A stretch of 64,000 bases of DNA from an uncultured Clostridia bacterium (lineage in GTDB: Bacteria; Bacillota; Clostridia; TANB77; CAG-508), in the NCBI GenBank assembly GCA_934133165.1, contig CAKPAW010000001.1, forward strand, positions 310,001 to 374,000, given 5' to 3'. Made by a program: the position numbers and the translations under genes. Each line of letters begins with the position of its first letter. Position 1 is the first letter of the stretch. Below the pieces are notes generated by a model. The model was given only the letters and a program-made list of their open reading frames with translations, did no database searches and had not been told where the DNA came from. Positions 1-8,217 of this stretch are shown here, one piece after another.

Positions 1-683
1 TCTTTTTGAAGATTACTTTTTTCTCCTATTAGCATGCCTGAAAGTAACTCATTTGTTTCATTAGGTAAGTTTTGTTCTATCTTTCTTTTCATCGAATTTC
101 TAACTTTGTTTGCTAATAAATCAATTACACCTACATTATTTTTATTTATGGTTTCTATATCTTTTTTATCTACAGTTACAATTCCATATATGTTTTTCGA
201 CTTTAGATATTGTTTATAGTCAAAACCACCTTCGTTTCTAGCAGTATTCGCTTCTTCAAAGTTTCCTTTTACTATAATTTTATCTCCATAATTTAATGTT
301 TCTTTTTCTTTTTTTACATTCAATTGTAGATTAGTATTTTGGTTTTTTTTGTTTCCATTTATCTCTTCTACTTTTAAAATATATTGATTCTTATATTGCT
401 TGTCTATAGGATTTGAAATAATAGTTCCTACTATTTCAAGATTTTCTCCAACATTTCGATACTTTTCATCAAAAGACTTTTCTAATAACGTGATTTGTAT
501 ATTTGATATAAGAACACTTATCAAAAATAAAACTACATATTTTCTTACTTTTATTTTCTTTTTTATAGTTAGATATATACACGTAAGAATTAAAGGTATA
601 ACAAAAAGGGCTATACTTATTTTAAAGTATAACCCCCATATTACTCCAAATATCCATGCAATAGTTATGAAAAATAATTCCAT
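1..683 (-). CDS. comEC: ComEC/Rec2 DNA-uptake channel, N-terminal part (runs off window)
   Basis: Reading leftward from an ATG at 683 there are 227 open codons to the window edge and no stop, so this is the 5' part only. A good ribosome site (AAGGAG, 5 bases before ATG) fixes the start. The first ~60 residues are strongly hydrophobic (two to three membrane segments). A soluble OB-like stretch follows, with the family hallmark NEGGFDYKQYL, and the fragment ends at LLSGMLIGEKS, the motif that opens the ComEC competence channel domain. ComEC forms the inner-membrane channel for single-stranded DNA during natural transformation. The gene starts 32 bases after the NlpC/P60 gene stop and probably shares its transcript. 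The metallo-beta-lactamase part, if present, lies outside the window. The family call rests on these two motifs and is fairly secure. Confidence 0.8.
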   Translation of the reverse strand, partial: MELFFITIAWIFGVIWGLYFKISIALFVIPLILTCIYLTIKKKIKVRKYVVLFLISVLISNIQITLLEKSFDEKYRNVGENLEIVGTIISNPIDKQYKNQYILKVEEINGNKKNQNTNLQLNVKKEKETLNYGDKIIVKGNFEEANTARNEGGFDYKQYLKSKNIYGIVTVDKKDIETINKNNVGVIDLLANKVRNSMKRKIEQNLPNETNELLSGMLIGEKSNLQK

Positions 684-715
684 ATACACTCCTTGTATTT
701 TTATTTGCCCCTATT

Positions 716-2086
716 TTAAATTAATCTTCTTGCTGTTTCATATCTTGTATTGTAACTTCCTGATAATAATGTAGAAATTTTAACACAATATCCTGTTCCT
801 GAAGATGCATGAATAAAGTTTCCATCTCCTATATAAATTCCACAATGTCCAATTCCGTCCATTGTTTCATAGTCTTTAAAAAATACTAAATCCCCTGGTT
901 CTAACTCATCTTTTGATACATATGTACCATTACTAGATTGCGCTCTAGCTGAGTGGCTTAGAGATATTCCAAAATTTTTATATACATACATTGTAAATCC
1001 TGAACAATCAAATGTAGATGGTCCAGATCCACCATATACATATTTGCTTCCTAAAAATTGTTTTGCATATTCTGCAATTTCTTCTCCTTTTGAAGATGAA
1101 GTTGTAATATTTTCACTTGTTTGCACTACTTGATCTGCTTGTACTATCTTTTCTGTTTCTTCTGTTGTTCTTTCCTCTGCACCTCTTGAAGTTGTTTCAG
1201 CCTTGCTTGCTGATAATAATCTTTTGGCAATATATCCTTGTGTTCCATTTCCTAATTCTACCTTATACCAATCGTCAGACTCTGCTATTGCTGTTACTTG
1301 ATTGTTCTGTACTAATGTATCTACTACCTCATAAGTTGTTGCAGGTCCTTTTCTAACGTAAATTGATGGTGAATTTACGTACAATACTTTCTTTTCTATT
1401 TCTTGTTCTTGTATATCATTATTATTTGCTTTATCATCATTTTTTGTAGTTGTTGTATTAGTATTTTCTTCTTTTAATACATCTTTTCTTATCCAAGCAT
1501 TTATATCATCTGTTTGAATATATGCCCAGCCTTTTACTTCATCTAATACTAAAACTTCTTCACCTTTATTTAATTTTCCTATTTTACTTGAATTTATTAA
1601 TGGTAAAATATATGCATCAGAATCTGATTTTAATGTTTGTTTACCTATAAAACTTTCTTCCTTCGTTTCTTCTACTACATTATTAGAATTATTTTCTGTA
1701 GTATTATTTGTTTCTTCATTTACAGGTTGTTTTTGATTTGTACCCGTTTTCTCTTTAGCTGGTTCTTCTTGGTTTGTAGTCTCTTCAGTCTTTGGTTCTT
1801 CAGTTTTAGTTTCTGTAGTATCTTCATCAACTTTTATATAATCTTTGTGCACAAAACCTGTCATTTTATTAACTTTTACTTTATACCAATCTCCAGTTTC
1901 TTCTATAATTTCAAGTTTTTCTCCTTGATTTAGTAATTCTAAAACTGTTGAATCTGTAGATGCTTCTTTTCTTAATTTTAATGTATCTGTATTTACAATA
2001 GCAGTAGTTGCCATACATGTTGTAGAGCAAATTAAGCTAATTAATAATGCCATTATTCCTATTACTATTTGTTTTCTATAATTCAT
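716..2086 (-). CDS. Secreted NlpC/P60 endopeptidase with three SH3b domains
   Basis: Predicted secreted peptidoglycan hydrolase cutting stem peptides (gamma-D-Glu to diamino-acid bond in this family). An ATG at 2095 directly abuts AGGAGG, leaving no spacer, so I choose the ATG at 2086 with a 9-base spacer. The product has a signal peptide (residues ~5-26, ending near CMA). Three bacterial SH3 domains follow (about 28-87, 145-205 and 232-292), separated by Thr/Glu/Asn-rich linkers. A C-terminal NlpC/P60 domain (~330-456) carries the catalytic Cys in FDCSGF (C361) and the histidines of HCGIYIG (H414) and FIHAS (H426). SH3b domains bind the wall. All catalytic elements are intact. comEC follows 32 bases downstream. 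The promoter is at 2128-2156. Confidence 0.9.
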   Translation of the reverse strand: MNYRKQIVIGIMALLISLICSTTCMATTAIVNTDTLKLRKEASTDSTVLELLNQGEKLEIIEETGDWYKVKVNKMTGFVHKDYIKVDEDTTETKTEEPKTEETTNQEEPAKEKTGTNQKQPVNEETNNTTENNSNNVVEETKEESFIGKQTLKSDSDAYILPLINSSKIGKLNKGEEVLVLDEVKGWAYIQTDDINAWIRKDVLKEENTNTTTTKNDDKANNNDIQEQEIEKKVLYVNSPSIYVRKGPATTYEVVDTLVQNNQVTAIAESDDWYKVELGNGTQGYIAKRLLSASKAETTSRGAEERTTEETEKIVQADQVVQTSENITTSSSKGEEIAEYAKQFLGSKYVYGGSGPSTFDCSGFTMYVYKNFGISLSHSARAQSSNGTYVSKDELEPGDLVFFKDYETMDGIGHCGIYIGDGNFIHASSGTGYCVKISTLLSGSYNTRYETARRLI

Positions 2087-2127
2087 TTTAACCATCCTCC
2101 TAATTTCTGTAGAGAAATTATGGTTAT

Positions 2128-2156
2128 AGTATATATTTAAAAGTAAAAAAAGTCAA
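2128..2156 (-). promoter_or_regulatory. Sigma-A-type promoter of the NlpC/P60-comEC unit
   Basis: Leftward boxes TTGACT (complement of 2151-2156) and TATACT (complement of 2128-2133) are separated by exactly 17 bases. The -35 box lies inside the right arm of the palindrome at 2146-2173. Confidence 0.65.
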
Positions 2157-2173
2157 TTGCAATTGACTTTTTT
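2146..2173 (-). terminator. Perfect 14+14-bp palindrome, terminator-like
   Basis: Arms 2146-2159 and 2160-2173 are perfectly complementary (core GTCAATTG/CAATTGAC) and end in a run of T on both strands. Leftward it lies downstream of the PD-(D/E)XK gene, so it probably terminates that transcript. It also contains the -35 box of the next gene. An operator role cannot be excluded. Confidence 0.6.
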
Positions 2174-2308
2174 ATAAGACTTTTTCTATAAAATACCTGC
2201 TACATAAAATCCATTTAAAGCAGTATCCCATGTTCTAAGATATTGAAATCCATCATCTGTTATATTAAAATACATTAATCCTATACTTGGTGTTTTTTTT
2301 GTTGTATA

Positions 2309-3216
2309 TTATTTTTCCTTTACTATTTTCTCTATTTCTTCTTTTGTTAATTTTGTAACTTCACATATTAGATTAATATCTAATTCTTTTTTTATCATTT
2401 CCTTTGCTATTTCTATACTTTTTTCTTTTGCACCCTCTATTTTTCCGTTTTTTCTCTCCGTCTTTCTTCAGCTTTCCTTGCGGCATGATTAATAGCACTT
2501 ATTCTATCCATTTCCCATTTTTCTCTTAATTCGGCTAGTCTTCTTACTTCTGCATCTCCTGTTAAATAATTCATTTCAATTCTTGCTTTTTTTAGTTTAT
2601 CATTTTTTTCTTCTGCCACCTTGATCATCTCCTTATTATAATCATCTATAAATGCTAACCATTGATTTATTTTTTCATTCATATCTGGATTTTGCTTTCT
2701 AAACTTTGGTAGCTCTATAAAATACCACTTTAATCCTGTTAGCACTTCATAGTCTCTATGCTTCTCTAACACTATTGCTGTCTCTGATATGTAATCTTCT
2801 ATCTTTAAGAAATTATACCCTAATATGTTTATCATTATTACTTGATTTATATCTTCGTAGTCTGTTCCTCTTTCAGTTTCTCTTGATATTACCTTTCCAC
2901 TATATAGCGTAGTTCTTTCTTCTATATTATATTCGTTTCTTAGTTGCATTTCTATTGATATTATTGTTCCATCTTCTAATTTTGCTTGTAAGTCTAGTCT
3001 TCCACCTTTTTCTTCTTTGCTTAATCTTTCTAAATTCACTTCTTCTCGTACTTCTATTGATTCTATATCTTTGTTTAATAGTGCATTTAGAAAATCTATT
3101 AAAAATTCTTCATTTCCTTTACGACTAAAGAAGGTTTGAAATATTACATCATTTTTTAAATTATATTTTTTCTCTTTTGTTTGTAATTGTAATTCTTCTT
3201 GTCTTTTATTTGCCAT
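2309..3216 (-). CDS. PD-(D/E)XK nuclease family 'transposase' (Rpn/PDDEXK_2-like), reading frame broken at two CGGA sites
   Basis: The N-terminal frame (start ATG 3216 after AAAGGA) is open for 259 codons to a TAG at 2437-2439. It shows the family signature: KNDVIFQTFF near residue 22, then a GGRLDLQAKLEDG...ISIEMQ nuclease core around 93-113 (RLDL Asp and the E-x-Q motif). The normal Lys/Glu-rich C-terminal tail follows in another frame (KIEGAKEKSIEIAKEM, stop TAA at 2309-2311). Skipping the C of two successive CGGA sites (2458-2460 and 2445-2447) joins the frames as R-GEKKGKIEGAKEKS, which looks like normal family sequence, giving about 301 residues. A single missing A in the A6 run at 2448-2453 would also restore the frame. 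It is therefore a recoded gene, a pseudogene or an assembly indel. These proteins are DNA nucleases linked to recombination. No inverted repeats mark it as an insertion sequence. Confidence 0.75.
2445..2460 (-). other. Two candidate +1 recoding sites (CGGA, CGGA)
   Basis: Leftward, codon AGA is followed by CGG A (2460-2457). After skipping C2460 the frame reads GGA GAG AAA AAA, then CGG A again (2447-2444). Skipping C2447 gives GGA AAA ATA GAG GGT GCA, the family tail. Both skipped bases are C before GGA. Confidence 0.5.
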
Positions 3217-3233
3217 AAGCTTTATCCTTTCTA

Positions 3234-3262
3234 ATTATACTAAATATATTTGTTCTTAACAA
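3234..3262 (-). promoter_or_regulatory. Promoter of the PD-(D/E)XK gene
   Basis: Leftward TTGTTA (complement of 3257-3262), a 17-base spacer and a perfect TATAAT (complement of 3234-3239) lie just upstream of the gene's ribosome site and ATG. Confidence 0.55.
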
Positions 3263-3686
3263 TACTTTTTAGTAAATATTTATTGATTATTTACAATTTC
3301 ATTGACAATAACAGACTATAAAATTATCCTCCTTCTTTATTCTATTTTTGTAATCTTGGATATTCTTTAGATTTAAATTTTGTTTTTTAATTTAATTTTT
3401 GAAACCTGAATCTTTAAATTTGATTCTCTAATATTTAATTGTTTAATATGGATTTCATAGAAATAATTTAAAATAAATAAACTAGATTATTAATTAAAAT
3501 TTATGTCTCTTCCTAAGTTGCTTGACTTTTAAAATAAAATTAGTCATGCAATTGTCAAATAAATTGCATGACCCTATACTAGCATGATTTTACCTGAAAA
3601 TCAAGAAAAATCGTAAGACAAAATTCGACATTGACACAAAAGTTCTAGTAGATTCATTAATACACATCTCCTTTGCATCTTTTACT
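3263..3686. other. Gene-free stretch with one perfect hairpin
   Basis: Very AT-rich and without credible coding sequence on either strand. The only clear structure is a perfect 11-bp inverted repeat (3543-3553 with 3562-3572, arms GTCATGCAATT/AATTGCATGAC, 8-base loop). It lacks a proper T tract, so it is not a convincing terminator. Confidence 0.5.
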
Positions 3687-3748
3687 CCAAAAGTACCAAA
3701 TTAACCAAAAGGAAACGTCCCCAAAGGTGAATCTGGCACTTTTGGTAC
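3687..3748. repeat. REP-like imperfect hairpin upstream of the Clp promoter
   Basis: Two 20-base arms starting CCAAAAG and ending CTTTTGG pair with three to four mismatches around a loop containing GGAAACGTCCCC. The same arm and loop motifs form the perfect inverted repeat at 59357-59474, so both belong to one repeat family. The hairpin ends in ATTTTTT rightward and could act as a terminator. Confidence 0.6.
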
Positions 3749-3764
3749 ATTTTTTGCTTTTTCA

Positions 3765-3798
3765 TTGACTATTTTAGGTAATTGTTGTATTATATAAT
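3765..3798 (+). promoter_or_regulatory. Promoter of the Clp ATPase-pgsA unit
   Basis: TTGACT (3765-3770) is followed after 17 bases by TATTAT (3788-3793), overlapping a perfect TATAAT (3793-3798). No CtsR-type direct repeat was seen next to it. Confidence 0.55.
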
Positions 3799-3827
3799 GG
3801 TAAAAATTTAAGGAGGAATGACAATAT

Positions 3828-6146
3828 ATGCTATGTTCAATATGTAATAAAAATACAGCTGTTATTTTTATTAACAAACAAATGCCTGACAATTCTATTG
3901 CAACTGAAGGTCTTTGCTACGAATGTGCTAAGAAAAAAGGTATTAGCCCTTTAGATGCACTTGCAAAACAGGCAAATATTTCTGAAGAAGATTTAAAAAA
4001 TATGACAGATCAGTTAGAAAACATGTTCCAAGATATGTCTTCTAATATGGATATGGATTCTATTATAAATAATGAAAATGGTGATGGAGAAAATCCTGAT
4101 ATGCCAAATGGTATTCCACTTGGTGCTATTTTCTCAAATATTTTCGGTAAAAATGATGAATCTACTGAAAGTAGTTCTTCTGTAAATGGAGAAAAGAAAA
4201 AAGTAAAAGTAGATAAAAAGCCAAATTCTAAAAAGAAAAAGGCTTTAGATACTTTTGGAACTAACCTTACTATTAAAGCTAAAAACAACGAAATTGATAT
4301 GGTTATTGGTAGAAACAAAGAAATTCAAAGAATGATTCAAATTTTAAATAGACGTTCTAAAAACAATCCTTGTTTAATAGGTGAACCAGGTGTTGGTAAA
4401 ACTGCTATTGCTCAAGGTTTAGCTATTAAAATTGCCTCTGGTAAAGTGCCTGCCAAACTTTTAAATAAAGAAGTTTATTTATTAGATATGACTGCAGTTA
4501 TCGCTGGAACTCAATTTAGAGGTCAATTCGAATCTAGAATGAAATCTATTATGGATGAATGTAAGAGTCTTGGAAACATCATTTTAGTTATAGATGAAAT
4601 CCACAATATAATTGGAGCAGGAGATGCTGATCATTCTATGAATGCTGCAAATATTTTAAAACCTGCACTAGCAAATGGGGAAATTCAATTAATAGGAACT
4701 ACTACTTTAAAAGAGTATCGTAAATACATTGAAAAAGACACTGCCTTAGAACGTAGATTCCAACCAATAATAGTTGAAGAACCTTCTATATCTGATTCTA
4801 TAGATATTCTTGAAGGAATTAAAAAATATTATGAAGATTTTCATAAGGTTAAAATTTCAAATGATGTAATTAAACAAACTGTTATTATGTCTGAAAAATA
4901 TATACATGATCGTTTCTTGCCTGACAAAGCAATAGACATTTTAGATGAAGCATGTTCACGTATAAACCTTAACAACAAATCTTTATATAAGTTAGAAGTA
5001 TTAAAAAATGAATTGAAACAAGTTCAAGAAGAAAAAGAAGAAGCTGCACAAGCAGATTCTACAGAAGATTATCAAAAAGCTGCTGAACTTAAAGCTAAAG
5101 AATGTAGCTTAATTGAACAAATTGATGCAATTAATGCTAATTTAAAATTAAAAGATTTAACAATTCAAGATATTGCAGAAGTTATAGAAAGCTGGACTAA
5201 AATACCAGTTAAGAAAATAACTGAAGAAGAAACTTTAAAACTACTAAACTTAGAAACAAATCTTCATAAAAGAGTTATTGGCCAAGAAGAAGCTGTCGAA
5301 GCTGTTTCTCGTGCTATTAGAAGAAATAGAGCAGGTTTAAAGAGTACAAAAAGACCACCTTCATTTATATTTGTTGGTCCTACAGGCGTTGGTAAAACTG
5401 AACTTGCCAAAAGCTTAGCTTATGAAATGTTTGGAAGTGAAGATGCAATTATTAGAGTAGATATGTCTGAATATATGGAAAGTCACTCTACTTCTAAATT
5501 AATTGGTTCTCCTCCAGGATATGTAGGTTATGATGATGCAGGCCAATTAACTGAGAAAGTTAAAAGAAAACCTTATTCTATTGTCTTACTAGATGAAATT
5601 GAAAAAGCACATCCAGATGTTTTTAATGTTTTATTACAAGTATTAGATGATGGAAGATTAACAGATAGCCAAGGTAACACTGTAAGTTTTGAAAATACAA
5701 TTATAATTATGACTTCAAATGCTGGCTCTAACTTAAATACAAACTCAATTGGATTTGGTGGAAATAGCATTGGAAATAAAGCTAAAATTTTAGATGCTTT
5801 AAAACAAAACTTTAGACCAGAATTTTTAAATAGAATAGATGAAATTGTTGTGTTTGAATCATTAAACAAAGAACAATTATTACAAATTGTAGATTTAATG
5901 TTAGAAGATACAAGAAAAGCATTAGCTGATAAAAATATAACTTTAGAAATTTCAGATAGTGCTAAAGAATATCTTTTAGAAAAAGGAACTGACCTAAAAT
6001 ATGGTGCAAGACCTTTAAGAAGAGCTATAACACGTTACTTAGAGGACGAATTATCTGACAGAATTTTAAAACAAGAATTAAAAAATGGCCAAACAATTTG
6101 CGTTGACACTAAAGATAATTTACTTGACTTTAATATTAAAATATAG
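3828..6146 (+). CDS. Zinc-finger Clp ATPase (ClpE/ClpC-like), ATP-binding unfoldase
   Basis: Hexameric AAA+ unfoldase expected to feed proteins to ClpP in the cytoplasm. The 772-residue product starts with a four-cysteine zinc finger (C3, C6, C30, C33), as in ClpE, instead of the double Clp-N domain of ClpA/B/C. Two AAA+ modules follow: D1 with Walker A GEPGVGKT (185-192) and Walker B VIDEIH (D256, E257); D2 with Walker A GPTGVGKT (517-524) and VLLDEIEKAH (~586). A UVR-like coiled segment lies between them (~395-440). IGF at 641-643 in D2 matches the loop that docks ClpP, arguing against a ClpB-type disaggregase. AGGAGG lies 11 bases before ATG. pgsA follows after 32 bases. ClpE is the closest familiar relative, but I do not assign the symbol because the length and acidic linker (~45-125) differ. 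Confidence 0.9.
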   Translation: MLCSICNKNTAVIFINKQMPDNSIATEGLCYECAKKKGISPLDALAKQANISEEDLKNMTDQLENMFQDMSSNMDMDSIINNENGDGENPDMPNGIPLGAIFSNIFGKNDESTESSSSVNGEKKKVKVDKKPNSKKKKALDTFGTNLTIKAKNNEIDMVIGRNKEIQRMIQILNRRSKNNPCLIGEPGVGKTAIAQGLAIKIASGKVPAKLLNKEVYLLDMTAVIAGTQFRGQFESRMKSIMDECKSLGNIILVIDEIHNIIGAGDADHSMNAANILKPALANGEIQLIGTTTLKEYRKYIEKDTALERRFQPIIVEEPSISDSIDILEGIKKYYEDFHKVKISNDVIKQTVIMSEKYIHDRFLPDKAIDILDEACSRINLNNKSLYKLEVLKNELKQVQEEKEEAAQADSTEDYQKAAELKAKECSLIEQIDAINANLKLKDLTIQDIAEVIESWTKIPVKKITEEETLKLLNLETNLHKRVIGQEEAVEAVSRAIRRNRAGLKSTKRPPSFIFVGPTGVGKTELAKSLAYEMFGSEDAIIRVDMSEYMESHSTSKLIGSPPGYVGYDDAGQLTEKVKRKPYSIVLLDEIEKAHPDVFNVLLQVLDDGRLTDSQGNTVSFENTIIIMTSNAGSNLNTNSIGFGGNSIGNKAKILDALKQNFRPEFLNRIDEIVVFESLNKEQLLQIVDLMLEDTRKALADKNITLEISDSAKEYLLEKGTDLKYGARPLRRAITRYLEDELSDRILKQELKNGQTICVDTKDNLLDFNIKI

Positions 6147-6178
6147 CAATAAATGTAAAATAATTAGGAGGACCTAAA

Positions 6179-6739
6179 ATGTTTAAACATGTACCAAATA
6201 TGCTTACCATATTAAGATTTATATTAATACCTTTCATAATAGTATTTCTATTTCAAGATAAATACATAGAAGCTTTTATATTTTTAACAGCTTCTGGAAT
6301 TACTGATGTATTAGATGGTTTTATAGCAAGAAAATTTAATTTTATAACAAACTTTGGTAAATTAATAGATCCTCTTGCAGATAAAACAACTCAAATAGCA
6401 ATATTAGTTACACTTGCTTTAAAGGGAATTATACCATTTTGGTTTTTAGTTATTGTTTTCATTAAAGAATTTTTAATGATTGCTGGAGCTTCTTTCCTTT
6501 ATGGAAAAGAGTTAGTAGTATCTTCAAGATGGTATGGAAAATTATCTACGGTATTGTTTTATTTAGCAATAGTATGCTCAATAGTTATTAGATTTTTCTC
6601 TTTAGATGTTCATTTTGACATTTACATATACTATATTGCTCTTGCTGCTACTATATTTTCACTATTTATGTATTTTAACGCCTTTTATAGACAAGGCTAT
6701 TTAAAAAAAGAAAACTTAAAAATCGAAAATAAAAAGTAA
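6179..6739 (+). CDS. pgsA: CDP-diacylglycerol--glycerol-3-phosphate 3-phosphatidyltransferase
   Basis: Membrane enzyme making phosphatidylglycerophosphate from CDP-diacylglycerol and glycerol-3-phosphate, the first committed step to phosphatidylglycerol and cardiolipin. The complete CDP-alcohol phosphotransferase signature is visible: D43, D46-G47, A50-R51, G60, D64 and D68 (TDVLDGFIAR...GKLIDPLADK). Several hydrophobic segments span the 186-residue protein, the usual family size. AGGAGG is 7 bases before ATG. It follows the Clp gene by 32 bases and probably shares its transcript. The head PNMLTILRFILIPF is typical of bacterial PgsA. Confidence 0.92.
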   Translation: MFKHVPNMLTILRFILIPFIIVFLFQDKYIEAFIFLTASGITDVLDGFIARKFNFITNFGKLIDPLADKTTQIAILVTLALKGIIPFWFLVIVFIKEFLMIAGASFLYGKELVVSSRWYGKLSTVLFYLAIVCSIVIRFFSLDVHFDIYIYYIALAATIFSLFMYFNAFYRQGYLKKENLKIENKK

Positions 6740-6785
6740 AATTAAATATAATTAGAATATATTTTTGCATTTTATTACTAAAAGC

Positions 6786-6830
6786 ACTATGAGAAATCCA
6801 AATATAAATAGGATTTCTCATAGTTTTTAT
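6786..6830. terminator. Bidirectional terminator between pgsA and cwlD
   Basis: Perfect 13-bp stem CTATGAGAAATCC / GGATTTCTCATAG (6787-6799 with 6811-6823), an 11-base loop, and a T-rich tail on the rightward side. It lies between convergent genes. Confidence 0.85.
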
Positions 6831-6831
6831 T

Positions 6832-7542
6832 TTACATGAAATAATCAATTATTCCATTGTATATTCCCCATGCTAATTTATCTTGATAACTATCTTCTAA
6901 AAGTAATTTTTCTTCTTCTTTGTTAGACAAAAATCCACATTCTACAATTGAAATAGGTATTTCTACATGTTTCATAATATAAACATTTTCTAATTTCATT
7001 GCAACTCTTTTATTCTCTTTTTGAATTGATTCATTCAAGTTTTCTTGTAAACTTTTGGCAAGTTTAATGCTTTGCTCGTTTCCTTCTTTATAAAAACATT
7101 GCCAACCCCAGTATTGCTCTTGTGGAATTTTATTTAAATGAATAGATACAAAAATATCAGCTTGTGCCTCATTTCCTATCTTTACTCTGTTATGAATGTC
7201 AGATATTTTCTTTTGTTTTAATGTTTTACTATCTAAATCATAAATTGCTTCATCATCACTTCTTGTAAGTATTACTGTTGCACCACTTTGTTCTAGTAAA
7301 CTCTGCACCTTTAAAGCAATTTTCAAATTTGTCTCTGCCTCTGTTGTTCCAGTACTACTTTGCGCCCCTTCATCTGGCTTTCCGTGTCCAGCATCTAAAA
7401 CAATTACTTTATTGCTTACAGGTAGTGCCACTGTCTGAACTACATTAGTATTTTTAGTATTAGTCTGTATAGCAAAAACAAATAATGCTACCATAATAAC
7501 ACTTGCAACTATCATTATTCTTTTTTTACTTAAAATAATCAT
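6832..7542 (-). CDS. cwlD: N-acetylmuramoyl-L-alanine amidase, CwlD-type
   Basis: Zinc amidase that removes the stem peptide from muramic acid. CwlD acts in making muramic-delta-lactam of the spore cortex, so its presence suggests a spore former. It has an N-terminal membrane anchor (residues ~8-25) and an Amidase_3 domain (~45-236). Zinc and catalytic residues are all present: H53 (DAGHGKPDEG), E68 (TEAET), H135 (SIHLN) and E201 (IVECGFLSN). WGWQCFY and NVYIMKH are CwlD-like. An ATG at 7557 is in frame but has no ribosome site. The ATG at 7542 has GGGAG 8 bases upstream and is preferred. The ~236-residue length matches the family. Confidence 0.88.
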   Translation of the reverse strand: MIILSKKRIMIVASVIMVALFVFAIQTNTKNTNVVQTVALPVSNKVIVLDAGHGKPDEGAQSSTGTTEAETNLKIALKVQSLLEQSGATVILTRSDDEAIYDLDSKTLKQKKISDIHNRVKIGNEAQADIFVSIHLNKIPQEQYWGWQCFYKEGNEQSIKLAKSLQENLNESIQKENKRVAMKLENVYIMKHVEIPISIVECGFLSNKEEEKLLLEDSYQDKLAWGIYNGIIDYFM

Positions 7543-7618
7543 AATAAAAACTCCCATTTTGATACTTTATATATCTTATGAGAGTTTTTTTATTTTATTC
7601 TCGTTTTTATAAATACTA

Positions 7619-7915
7619 TTAATAGTAGAATGCTTCTGAAAATCCTTCCATAAATCCTGTCATAAATGCTCCTAAAAATACTAGTACCCATATTGCAAGT
7701 GCAATACTTCCTGTAACTATACCTGTAATAGCCATGCCTTTTCCTGGCTTTTTCACTCCTAAAATACCAAATATTAATGCAAGTATTGAGCATGGAATTG
7801 AAATAAACCAAGCACACCATATTACTATTGATACAATACCTAGTACCATAGCTGCAACACTAAGTCCTGGTGTTTTTTCATTATTTATAACTTCTGTTTC
7901 TTTATTTTCTATCAT
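7619..7915 (-). CDS. Small DUF4190 membrane protein
   Basis: 98 residues with a short charged N-terminus (~20 residues) and two long hydrophobic segments (about 22-56 and 64-90), joined by a VKKPGKGMAITGI turn. The pattern SVAAMVLGIVSI ... GILGVKKPGKG.AITGIV is that of DUF4190 proteins, whose function is unknown. AGGGGGT about 6 bases before ATG supports the start, and a consensus promoter lies at 7941-7969. The next leftward gene, cwlD, is about 75 bases away and may be partly co-transcribed. Confidence 0.8.
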   Translation of the reverse strand: MIENKETEVINNEKTPGLSVAAMVLGIVSIVIWCAWFISIPCSILALIFGILGVKKPGKGMAITGIVTGSIALAIWVLVFLGAFMTGFMEGFSEAFYY

Positions 7916-7940
7916 ATTTATTACCCCCTAACTATCTCCT

Positions 7941-7969
7941 ATTATACACTATTTTTATTTTGTGGTCAA
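7941..7969 (-). promoter_or_regulatory. Promoter of the DUF4190 gene
   Basis: Leftward TTGACC (complement of 7964-7969), a 17-base spacer, and TATAAT (complement of 7941-7946), about 25 bases before the ATG. Confidence 0.7.
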
Positions 7970-8052
7970 ATTTGCTGTCTTGAGGCACACTTAACTTCTT
8001 TTAAAAGTAAATGTAATTTATGAAATACATAATATTACTTATAAAATGGCAA

Positions 8053-8157
8053 CAAAAAACCTGAATCAAGATTTTGTACGCAGTGCAAACTGCTACAAAA
8101 TCTAATTTCTGCCATATTTATCTTCTACAGAAAGTTATCATACTATGATAAGTTTCC
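8053..8157 (-). ncRNA. Two-hairpin RNA-like module, copy 1
   Basis: Leftward, a first hairpin (8130-8141 with 8145-8156, 11 of 12 pairs) is followed by an unpaired linker CTGTAGAAGATAAATATGGC. A second hairpin (8070-8078 with 8094-8102, plus 8080-8084 with 8089-8093) and a T6 run (8054-8059) follow. The linker and layout recur at 19021-19124, although the stems differ. This suggests a small RNA or mobile hairpin unit. Function unknown. Confidence 0.4.
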
Positions 8158-8167
8158 TAGAATATAA

Positions 8168-8200
8168 AAAAACTAGTTCAAATTAAAACTAGCTTTATAG
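8168..8200 (-). terminator. Terminator of the CAP-domain gene
   Basis: Leftward, CTAGTT and AACTAG arms flank a short A/T loop and are followed by TTTTTTTAT, 18 bases beyond the stop codon at 8218. Confidence 0.6.
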
Positions 8201-8217
8201 TATAATTTTATTCTAAA

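Noticed and set aside
2309..3216. Insertion sequence, because PD-(D/E)XK family proteins are often named transposase
   Set aside because: No terminal inverted repeats or target duplications flank the gene.
3624..3630. Spo0A-like box TGTCGAA (leftward), with similar GTCGAA in both 93-nt leaders
   Set aside because: A seven-base match in AT-rich DNA with no nearby gene at 3624, and an imperfect match in the leaders. Too weak to call.
3740..3827. CtsR-type heat-shock operator before the Clp ATPase
   Set aside because: No direct repeat of the GGTCAAA type. Only TTGACT of the -35 box is present.
3701..3892. Leftward 63-codon open frame overlapping the start of the Clp gene
   Set aside because: It runs antisense through the conserved zinc-finger codons and the promoter hairpin, and has no ribosome site.
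7542..7590. Riboregulation of cwlD: an AAAAACTC/GAGTTTTT pairing that would cover its GGGAG ribosome site
   Set aside because: Only 8 bp with a ~28-base loop, more likely a weak terminator for the DUF4190 transcript or chance in A/T-rich DNA.
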